Source: Eopsaltria australis (lineage: Eukaryota; Chordata; Aves; Passeriformes; Petroicidae). From it: a DNA stretch of 64,000 nt. Positions within the stretch are counted from its first letter, which is position 1. Each line of letters begins with the position of its first letter. Made by a program: the position numbers and the translations under genes. The notes under the pieces are model-generated. The model did no database searches. It was not told the origin of the DNA and saw only the letters and a list, made by a program, of their open reading frames with translations. The stretch is taken from the NCBI GenBank assembly GCA_034509425.1, contig JAVTVJ010000011.1:7640001-7704000 (forward strand), given 5' to 3'. Of the stretch, positions 1-10,016 are shown in pieces.

Positions 1-3000
1 AGGCTTATTCTTTAGCTACATAGATTGAAATTCTCTTCAGTATAGGGAACATCAGTTCTAATCTGCTAATGTGCCTTCATATTGGTAAAAAATGCTTGTA
101 TTGAAGAGGGTTTGCTAGTTGAATCCATATGTCTGTACCCTGGATTATCTTTACCATAATGTCTCCTAGCATGTAAATGAGTGTGTTTTCATGCTGGCAT
201 ACGTGTCCTGAAATCTTCAAATATGCAATATGCACATACTTATATGTACAAGCATTGGTATTGATATTATGTATTAGAGGATTATGAAAGAGCTCAACTT
301 AGAGTGTAAAATATTATATTCAACAGTAAGGTTTTGTTGTGACTGTAGATGTCTGTATTCTGAAGAGAGTTCCAGGCAGGTATAGGCACAGGTAAGGATG
401 AAGACAGAATCAGGACCTAAACATCATGAAAAATGTAATGTAAATTTATTTGCTGTGATTTCACATACTGTAGTACATTGAATAGCTTTAGAACTGGCTT
501 CAGAAAATCCCAGTTTTAAAAAAAAATGACCAAGCTAATTTGGCCTACTACAAAGGACCAGCTCCATGGATTGATTTAGTAGGTGTAAGTGAAATTTAGA
601 TCTAACTGGAAGTGTACCTGCTTCCTTACAATCACCTGCAGACTGATGCTGATGCCTGATGCCAGACTCTACTATAAGCAGCAGAGGTTTCAGCACTGTT
701 TTGCTGGGATGTCCTGTGGAAATCTGCTCCTGGAATTGGCTCATCATTTTTCTTAGGGCAAGCTGAATTATGTCTCTATGCCATCATTATTTTTCCCACT
801 CCCTTTGTGTTTGAATTGGAACTTCATTAGAAACTTTCTAGCTGCACTCATGTGCAGTCAAGGATGCAACACTCTCAGATCTCAGTCACTGACTCTGGAT
901 GCTCTGTAAGAACAAATTAATTTAAATTATGTATATCTTTCTGGTAAAGGTGCATTTCTATGAATTGTTCTGTAAAACTCCAATTGTACTGGTCACAGCT
1001 GTACAACTTCACATTTGTCACTTATATGTAGTTAACCTTAGAAAAGTAAGGAAAATACTGTGATATTTAAATTACACTTGCTTTAAGTGGCATTTTTTAA
1101 GACTCTAATGACTGGCACTGTATAGTGACATGTAAATTTGTAGATTGTCAAGGAAAGGGATGTTATTACTGATAATGTGTATATATATTCTGTTTCCCTA
1201 ACCAATCTTCCTTCATGAATATGCTTTAACATATTCAGCTGTCTTGTATGTCATTTTGTCCAGCTTTGCCACTTGTGAAGTGTTACACACATATGCTTCA
1301 TCACAGTTAATAGTTCAATCTTACCAGAGGGCTTAGGGTTTTAAGGTAGTCTGAAAACTTATATGAAAGGAATCATTGACTACAAAATGCCTGTTATTGC
1401 ACTCACTGATTTTATATGGGCCTCTGAATGTTGTGTTGATATTTGTGTTTAACATCTCTTTCCACTGGAATGTGATGCAATTCTCTATATCACCCTTAGT
1501 GGGGCATTTAAAATTCTTGTTGCTGAGCATCACAAAAGCTGCAGTGTTATTTTCCTGTCCTTTAGTGCTGATACCTCTGAAGACAATACACAGAACAAGA
1601 GAAGGATTATTGTGGTACACAAATCAGTGAAGACTTTATTAGAAAGTACCAGAATGTTAGTTCTTTTAAAAAATGTTTATTCTTATAAAATGCACTTAAC
1701 TATTGTACTGGCTGTCATTTTATATTTAGAATCAACTTAAGAAATTGCATTATTTAAATTCATCACAGGTCAATAGCAAATGGAAAAATTGTGAGATTTA
1801 CGGGAAAATATAGTTGCTATATCTGAATTCCTGTAAATACAAAGAGGGAAAATGATACCACTTTTAAAAAAGAATTTACTTACATTCTTGGGGTTTTTTT
1901 GTGCAAAGATTTTCCAATGCGTTTTAGTAATTTTAATTCTAGATCTTAGTTTGGACTGCTGCTCCATATGGATTAAAAAACAGATAGTAAGAGATGGATT
2001 TAGGTTTTCAAAATCATCAAGTAATTTGAAAGAAAAGTGCTTCACAGTGTTAAGTTCCAACAATTTGATTTGGCTGTTATTGTGGAACCCTGGTATCCAA
2101 CACTGAATTTCTTCAGAGAGGAAAACTTTATCTCCACCCTCTTTCATGATGTGTGATCCAAAATGCCAATCACTGGGAATGGGATACAATTATATTCACT
2201 AATATGTCTAAAATAGAAACTCTTGCTGTCAATATATACTCATTAGTACTGAGTTGCAAATGAATTCTGGAATTGTGCTCTTATTAATTAGGTGGCAGAC
2301 TAGAAAACTTCTTGCTTCTGTTTAGCCAGATGGAGGGACAGTGGGTGTAATGACCTATGTTGGGCCTTTCCCAGGGGATTTCTTTGGTGTTTCTTGGTGT
2401 CAGTATGGGTCCATCTTCCATTTGCCTTCTAAAATAAACACCCCGAAACTTGCACAAGTGTACACTTAAATTGCTTTCAGAAAAAGAGATGTTAATTTTG
2501 TTTCATTTTAAAATTAGTTATGCATCATAATCTTAAAATTCCAAAGGGACTTGGGCACACAGATGCAAGGTGAAACATATTTTTTAGAAAAAAGTAAGTC
2601 TGCTTTTTTTTTCCCGTTAAACTATCCTACATAGTCTGTCTCGTAATCCAGCAACATAGTGTGATTTGGTTTTACAACTCTCTTTCTTGTTTTTTAGTAT
2701 TTTTTTTGCTGTACGAGTTGTTCAGAATTCTAAGAGGTACCAGTGATTCAAAAATGGACTTCTGAGGGAGGGGACGAGCAGGGGAAGTTGGTGATCAGCC
2801 CACATGAAAAGTCCCTAATTCTCTAATTGACCCTGTATTCTAATGAGTTGTCAAGATACTTAAACGTGTATCTTCATTAAAGGGTATGAGTAATACCATG
2901 AACTGAATGGAATTACTCATGGGTTTTAAGTTTTATATGAATCAACTATCATCCTGCATAGTAGCCTACATAAGAAAATATTTGTTAAGATTTACAGGAG

Positions 3001-6000
3001 ATACTTCAGCTTTGTCAGCATAAAAAACCGATTCTTTGAAAGCTGGTAACTTGTTTCAAATAAATAAGAAATAGAAAAAAAAAAGTACCTTCAGAATAAT
3101 ACATAACATCAAATTGTGGTTTTTCATGGCTACAGTTCTGTTCTCAAAGTTTTAAAATCTATGGCACTCGAGTTAATTGGAAGAATACATTTTCTCTTGG
3201 CCCTATGGATGACTAATTTTCCACAAATAACTTTATTCAGTGTGAGCTCCCAACTGGTGTTGGTTCTGCCAAGTAAAATCTGATACCAAACGAGTCAGGT
3301 GAGCACCCTCATTTCCCACTGTGCGTCTCTTCATCTCCAACTGTGCTACTTACTGTACAGACAAATACTGACAAGCGTTATGTGGATCTGAAAAATTTCT
3401 GTTTAAATACACAAGAATGTGCAGTTTTTGCTGTCTAAAGAGGTAAAATTGTTTGCAAAGAAATCTGGTCAATGATTTCAGAGAAAAAAAAAGGCTTAGA
3501 TTTTTATTGAACAAACAAATAGGAAAATATATTTAACAACTTCTTCCTAGTAGATTATTCACTTGGTTTTACATTTATAGAACTTCACTTCACTTTACAT
3601 TTATAGAATTTTATTACAGAAAATTGTGAAAACATTTTGGGTTTTATGAGTGCAAAATCACACATATAAATCATGTGGTAGCTATAATTTGATACAGAAC
3701 TCAAAAGCCTGCTATTGTATAGAAATATATTTTCTCATTCTCATATCCAGTATCCTTAGATTACAAATAAGATGGATAATTATTTTTTATTTCCTTGTGT
3801 ATGCTTCTTCTCTCTGTCTTAGCCCTTTCAGGAAATGCAAAGAGGTTGGCCCAATGAGTCAGTAGTTTCCTTCCCCTCCTTTTGAAATACGGGGTGGAAG
3901 GCAATGTGATTAGAATCCTTTGTAGGCCTGGTAACTATATACCTGAAAACAGCTGGGATCTGAGTATTTAAATTTGGAAGAGAGGCAGAACTTATGATTG
4001 AAACAATTATAAAGGTCATATCATGTACAACAGCATATCTGATCTCTGCATTACAATGGCAATGGAATGAATTGCCCTCATTTCATGTCTGACATAACTG
4101 CAGTGGTCCAGTATAATCCCAGTTTTTTGCCTTGTATGAAAATGATGAAACAATTAAGAAAAGAAAAGAAATAGTGTTTCAGAAGGATACAGTGTGGCTT
4201 TAACCGCAAAAAGATAGCAGGTGACAAGTAAGCAAGAGGGTATTTTTACATAATTCATTTTCAAAGCACCGTTGTAAAACTTCAAGCAGTTTTACAGGCA
4301 CAACTCAATGAGTACCTGCCTGAGGTCAGCCACATCAGCTTTGAAGCCCTCTGAAAGCTGAGGGGACAGAGACTGGGTACTAGTTGTTGGAGACTTTCAG
4401 AATAATGTAAAAGGGCATGACACCCATGAGATCCATTTTTCAGATCCCTACATAATAGGTCACTTTTTGAGACTGACCCTCTATCAGACAGAAATAGTGA
4501 ATGTGCAAGAGCTGTCATTTATCATGTCTGCCCATTATGTTCAAAGCAAGATAAAAATAAATTTGATTCCCCCCTTTTCTTTTAAGCTTTTTATTTCCCT
4601 TCTATTATTTTACTTCTTTTTTTCTTTCTGTTTTTTTTTTAAATGAAAAATATGTCCTGGTGAACTGTTAAATGCCAGAGAGTATTAGGCCCTTAGTGTT
4701 CTCTTTGTAAATTTTGCATGTAATTTTTAATCAAAAAATGCTAATGAACCAATGAAAATATATGCGAGTCCTTATTTAACATTTAATGATTTTTCAGTAT
4801 TTTTAAATACTTGTCTGTTCAAGATTTTTATGAAAGCTTTAAGTCCTTAAGTGTCTGAAGGACCACTTTATCAGAATCTAAATAAATACATTAATATATT
4901 CTGCACTGTGAAGTAGGTTCAAAATAATATGTACACAGTAGATAATGGAAACATGTTGACATTCTTAAGGTTATAAACACATTTGAAGTTATCCTAATTG
5001 TAAAATTGAAGACTGTGAAGTGCAGTGTCCCTGAAAATCCTAAAACGACATCTTTCTCATTTTCTAATTGCTCCAACACTTGAGATCTCAGTGTGATGTT
5101 TTTTCCTCCGCAGAAATGAGCAAGTGGAGGCTAAAGAACCTCTTTAAAAAGGTAGTTGCTTTAAATAATTGATCTATAAAAAAATTAGCGTCAGGACTAG
5201 AGTACAGCTATTACGACTTATCGAGGTCAGGTTTTGGTGGGTTGAACTGGGGGTGCAACTCTTTTTTTTTGCCAAAACACACAAAAAATTGTGTCCTGGA
5301 ATCCCGTTTAAACTTCAGCCATACTTTGTAGCATGACTTTCTTAGTCTCATCTATTTAGAGAAAATATAGGAAAAGCCTTCTCTAGTGACTGAAGACAAG
5401 AGAATATTTTTAATGCAAAAACCCCAAAAAACTTACTATTTTCAAATTTGCAGCAGGATTTTTAAAAATTAGGATGGAAAATGCATTTTTCTAGCAAACT
5501 CTTTTATTATGTATCATGTGCACAGTTAAAACTCCATCTAGAGATGGTGATGATTCAGCCTATTGTGACTGAAATAGATGAATGACTGGAAAGCTTTATT
5601 CACAGCTGCTAGAGAAATACCCAAAAAAATGGTGATGTATGATAGTAAAGATTGGAGGCACCCCTTTTTGAACAAAGATTTCTTAAAATTGCATTTCAGT
5701 CATTGTATTCAACATTATATTAGGCTTATCGAGGTAACTTTTTACTCCAGTAGCAGACAGGAGTAAAATTTTCAGTTTAGATATCGCTAGCAGGATTGCA
5801 AGATTTATAATATATGGGTAGCATGGACGGAATACACTGAAGGAGTATTTTGAATATTTTGTAAAGAAGATTGATCTAATTGATTAACATAATATTACAT
5901 GTCTGAGGAAACAGCTCTTCTTAAACTTCTGTGAAATTTGCGAGTATTTCCAAAGTTCTTCTCTTTGAAAGAAGTTATTTTTCTAGCAAAGTAATCTCTG

Positions 6001-6851
6001 GAATATGGAGAAAAAGTAGAAATTGCAGTACAGAAGATCTTTGAGGAGGAATCTGACTGGAAAGTTTTAAATTGTGTTTTCTATAAATAATCATTGTACA
6101 CTGTACTAAAAAACTACTAGAGCCTTTAATAATCTCTAATATTTGAGAACTGAATTTTTCTGCCAAGGAGTTTGTGGAGGTGAACTCTAAAATTTAAAAT
6201 GCATCTCCACTTTTTCTGTTGAACTGCATTTTTACCTTGTGCAATGTGCTTGTAACTGTTTATCCACTGTTTACCATTTTTAGACTGCAAGTGCTTAAGA
6301 TATCTGGACAAGTTACTACAATGTCTTAATAAAATGCCACACATAATGGGACCTGTGATACAACAAAAAAACCCGAATTTCCTGCGATATCCATGACAGT
6401 CAAAGGTCTGTGTAGGGGTAGAACCCCAAATGCATGTTTGCTGACTTAGAAAACAATCTGAGTAAAGAAAGATAGGAGGTAATGACAGAAAGATTTTTCA
6501 CAGTATCTTAGAAGTAGATTAGTCTAAGAAGTAGACCAGTGTAAGGCAGTTGGCCACAGAGCTTAGAAAGTAACTGATGGAATACAGCAGAGCGACCTGG
6601 TGAGGAAAGTTATAAGGTGAGTAGGGTAGATGTTTTCTATAGGTGAGGGGAAAAGAAAGACAATGAAGGAAATATTCAGAGGTAGGTGTGGGTGTGTGCA
6701 AGCTGAAGATATAACCTGGAAACTAGGTGGTGTTCTTGCTTTGATCCATTCCCACCCCACTTGCAGTTGGGAAGAGATGAATGCGTGGAGCTGGTGAAAA
6801 TAACCTGTCTCTGTTCTTATTCTTACATGTGACAGCTAAGGCCTGCACTGA
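1..6851. other. AT-rich unique non-coding DNA, no gene recognised
   Basis: I see no recognisable gene or mobile element here. Small structures are a 26-bp-spaced repeat of tttacatttatagaa (3568-3582 and 3594-3608) and a pyrimidine-rich tract at about 4566-4643. A minus-strand open frame of 139 codons (1770-2189) overlaps an 84-codon plus-strand frame; neither resembles a family I know. A short exon-like segment at 5114-5151 is listed separately. Stops are frequent in all frames, as expected for intergenic or intronic DNA. Confidence 0.6.
5114..5151 (+). other. Exon-like 38-bp segment (speculative)
   Basis: A polypyrimidine run ending tttttcctccgcag (acceptor AG at 5112-5113) is followed by 38 bases and a GT donor at 5152 (aaaag|gtagtt). 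From the ATG at 5116 the segment reads MSKWRLKNLFKK in frame up to the donor; reading on past the donor meets a stop soon after. It could be a micro-exon of a gene whose introns fill the window, or chance. The acceptor is good and the donor is weak. I do not recognise the peptide. Confidence 0.15.
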
Positions 6852-6856
6852 ACACT
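6852..6856. repeat. Target-site duplication, left copy (ACACT)
   Basis: The five bases acact sit directly before the TG that opens the LTR and are repeated exactly at 7748-7752 after its closing CA. A 5-bp duplication is the footprint of a retroviral integrase; ERVL-type elements commonly leave 5 bp. Confidence 0.8.
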
Positions 6857-7132
6857 TGTCCTGGTTTGAAGGACAGGTGTCTGTTAAGGAAGGCAGGAGC
6901 CTCCCTTGGAATGGGAAACTGTAACTCCTCTCCCTCCGAATTATTATAAATTTGAAATCAAGAGGCTCTCAGGCAAAGATATGGAAATAGGAATAATAGT
7001 TCTTTACTACTATCTAAACAAAGAATAACAAATAACAACAACTATAACGTTAACCAACAAACAGAACCAGAAACCCAGTGGCAGCCTGCTCGGCTTCAGG
7101 CACCTTTCCCTTTGGTGCAGTTCCAGTCACAG

Positions 7133-7184
7133 CCTGCAGGGGCGCTCTGGGTGCGGTGATTCCCCGGTGGCTGCAGGGGGCGCT
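7133..7184 (+). promoter_or_regulatory. Two CTCF-like cores inside the LTR
   Basis: The sequence contains gctgcaggggcgctc-like cores twice: ctgcaggggcgctctgg at about 7134-7150 and gctgcagggggcgctcc at 7170-7185. The second matches the CTCF core GCAGGGGGCGCT exactly over 12 bases; the first lacks one G. Spacing is about 36 bp and both have the same orientation. CTCF is a zinc-finger insulator and loop-anchor protein, and transposon-borne CTCF sites are well known in vertebrates. Whether these are bound is inference. Confidence 0.4.
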
Positions 7185-7363
7185 CCGGCGTGAGCTCAGG
7201 TAGCACACGGCAATGGCGACTGCCCGAGGCACGGAGGGATGGAGGAGAGCCCTTGCTCCACAGACTCTCGGGAGGGGGGAGCAGCTGGTGTCGGTGCTGC
7301 AGCAGGATCCCCGGACACAGGGAGCTGGGACGGTAAGGGGTCTCCACGTGCAGGGAAAAAACC

Positions 7364-7380
7364 CCGCTACAATGTAGCGG
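7364..7380. repeat. 8-bp inverted repeat in the LTR
   Basis: ccgctaca-a-tgtagcgg forms a perfect 8-bp stem around a single base in the GC-rich centre of the LTR. It could be a protein-binding palindrome or a small RNA hairpin in an LTR transcript. No known named site is recognised. Confidence 0.5.
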
Positions 7381-7747
7381 AGAAAAGCGGGCTGGTGGCA
7401 GGCAGGTCGGCTCCGGATGGGGCAGAGGGCAGAGACTCACAGCAGACAGACCGGCAGCTCCGCGCTGGCTTCTCAGGGGCCGTGGGTTCAGCAGACACCA
7501 GCTCTGACCGTCCAGCTCCGAGGGTCCCGAGCAAGAGAGCGTGACCTCCCCCCTGCCCTTGCTTTTCAGTCTCTCCAAATCTGGCGTTACCAGGCTCTGC
7601 TTCCGTGAGGGGCAATTTTGCCCCACCCTGCCAAGGAGAAAGGCTCTACCCTTGTGCTTTGTTTCTCTTAAGTACCCAGTTATTTGTGTCTTAGCAACCC
7701 ATGGGAGAAAAATTCCTGAAGAAAAGAACTAGATCCAACCTTCAACA

Positions 7748-7752
7748 ACACT
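7748..7752. repeat. Target-site duplication, right copy (ACACT)
   Basis: Exact match to 6852-6856; see the left copy. Confidence 0.8.
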
Positions 7753-9590
7753 CCAGGCTGAACATCAGAGCCATACAGAGGTCCTGTGTTCTCTTCTAGG
7801 ACATATCTGCTCCTTGGCATATTTTTAACATACAGAGTAACTTGAAGTGCATAGAGACATTGCTGCAGCCATCCTTGTCACACTTTCAGCACATAGCCAG
7901 ATTATTGCCTGGCATTAGCAGATTGACAGACTCCAGGGTCCTGGGAATGTTGCCCTTTGTGAATACATCAAAATCTTCATTATTTTTCCAGTAAAATACA
8001 AGGCACTGTGAACAGAATGTAATCCAAATACTGAATGCCATCTCTGTGACAGTAGCATGCACATCTCAGCATCTGGTCTGTGAGAGATGTGCCAGATTCT
8101 AGGGCTCAGTCTGGGATGTGAATGTCTGCTCCCAATCTAACCAGAGGGTCCTGTAGGTTCTCTATAGGTAACTCCTGATAGCTGGCTGCTCACTTAATGA
8201 GAATGTTCAGTAAAGGTATCTTTTGCCAAAGAAACCTTTTCCATACCTCTCCCTTTGCATTAGAGACAAGTGCTGCTTGGCCTGCTCTCTCCTATTTCTC
8301 TGTACTTAATGAGTCTAAGGAAAAAGAGTTCTATTCTTGATTTTCTGTCTTTCATCTATCTTTTCTTCACAGGAATCTTGTCTCTTTCCCCATGCTTTCT
8401 CTTTTAACTCTGGTAAGAGACTGACTTATGGTTAAAACCCATGCTCTTCTTGCTTCATAGCATAGCAGAACAGTGGTGTCTCAAAACAGAAGTGTTGTTT
8501 TTTTCACCATTTCTGCTTAACACTGCTATTGTGAGAGTGTGATGAGATAAGGAGTGCAGCTGATGAAGAAAAGTCTGAAAGGGTTTTGAAGATGAGGTGT
8601 ACCTCTGGATGCCAGATTGGATCCACATCTGTTGGACAAGTTACCAGCAGACAGCTTGTTGTCCAGAATAAAAAAAACCACAGAAGTCCCTCCAACAGAT
8701 GGGATCCTGTGAGATACAATGTGGGTAAAGGGATTTGACCAGCAGGAAATTGATCCTGCTGAGGATGACTGTTGCAAGCAAAGCTCTCCCTAGGATGTTG
8801 ATAATAAGAATATTTTGCAGGCAGAATTAAGTCTACCTCCTTGCAACCTCTCAGGGCTTATGACTGTCTCCAGTGTCCAGGAAAAGTGCAGCATGGGAAG
8901 CAAAGGAATCACAGGAGCAAAAATTGGCACTTTAGTTATGACTTGAGCGGTAGCCTTGAGAATATGGACCACACTGTGCCTCATTAGAATAACGTATTGA
9001 ATGCTGAAGTGTGATCAGTGTTCATCAGCCTATGAAACTCTGATAACAGTTTGAGAAGGATGTTGAGATGGACTGCATCACTTGAGATGTGGGCTGAGAT
9101 ATTTAGGGTGTGTTTTATTGATTATCTGGGGTAGATAGTCATGTGTCTTGTGTACTTAAATCCTGATTATTTGTGAATGCCTAGGAAACCAAAAATTTAA
9201 TTAGGATACTCTTCTGTCTTCTTGCCACACTTTTCTCCTATGGGCTCTGATTGCATAATAACTTGAATGCACCAATGACTGTTCTGTGGCACTGAGGATG
9301 ACTGGTGAGGAAGGGCTTCAGTCACTCTATATAATGCTCTTATCCTTCAAAACAGGGTGACTGCATGAAAACTTCTGCCTGGGAAAGTTAGTTTTGCTAA
9401 CTTTCCAAATGCACCCAGATATATATATAAAAGTACCAGTATATTCAACAGTTTTGTTTTCTTTAAACTGGGATCCCATTACTGTAGTTTGACTAATCAC
9501 CAGAGTTTTGCTGATTCACAGGATATGTTCCTATGTATGTTCTTTAAATATAGAAGTACATGATCTTGTATATGCAATGAGACATTGCTG

Positions 9591-9620
9591 TTTTGTTTGA
9601 TACTTTATTATCAAACAAAA
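9591..9620. repeat. 12-bp inverted repeat, 6-base loop
   Basis: ttttgtttgata (9591-9602) and tatcaaacaaaa (9609-9620) are exact reverse complements separated by ctttat. In AT-rich DNA such stems arise by chance or as remnants of MITE-like elements. Confidence 0.6.
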
Positions 9621-9895
9621 TATTATAACATTTAAACTAAAACATAATAAGAAGTTGCATAACTTACAGAAAGCCACATAGCAAGTCATTGGCATAGCTA
9701 ATTATTGGTATATTTTTCTATCTGTATTTTCTGCTATTTCTATTGTCTACTACCTGTACGAACTTATCACCATAGCACATTCAAGCTTGTAGGCATAATA
9801 TGTTCATTTGCTAACATATTTGCCTGCTGTAACCAGTCTGCTAAATCTGATTTTGCTTCTCTTCCATCAAATACTCATTGCATTTCTTGTTACAG

Positions 9896-10016
9896 AGTCT
9901 GACACTGGGGATGTCTGGCAATCAGCTTACACGTTCATTGGTTTACATAAGGGGAGGAGACAGGACTGCACACTGCACAACTATGCAAACAACTCATGTC
10001 ATGCTAACTCCCCCAG
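9896..10016 (+). other. Exon-like 121-bp segment with strong splice signals
   Basis: A pyrimidine-rich stretch ending ttgcatttcttgttacag (AG at 9894-9895) is followed by 121 bases and a near-consensus donor, ccccag|gtaagag, at 10016/10017. Two of the three frames are open through the segment, reading SDTGDVWQSAY... in one. The length is not a multiple of three and I do not recognise the peptide, so a non-coding RNA exon is as likely as a coding one. Both splice sites are better than average for the window. Confidence 0.25.

Larger units (their letters stand above)
6857..7747. mobile_element. Solo LTR of an endogenous retrovirus (ERVL-like), 891 bp
   Basis: The element opens with TGTCCTGGTTTGAAGG and closes with CCTTCAACA, so it has the TG...CA ends of a retroviral LTR, and it is flanked by the perfect 5-bp duplication acact. 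No second LTR, primer-binding site or gag/pol/env sequence adjoins it, so it is a solo LTR left by LTR-LTR recombination. Its first 230 bases are AT-rich with a TATAAA at 6945-6950. The middle (about 7090-7560) is GC- and CpG-rich, unlike the surrounding DNA. The ends resemble LTRs I remember from songbird genomes; assignment to ERVL rests mainly on the duplication length. Sense orientation cannot be fixed from a solo copy. Long open frames on both strands of the GC-rich part are composition artefacts. Confidence 0.85.

Noticed and set aside
7096..7626. 176-codon minus-strand frame and overlapping plus-strand frames
   Set aside because: They fall in the GC-rich centre of the solo LTR, where stops are rare on both strands; no retroviral protein likeness.
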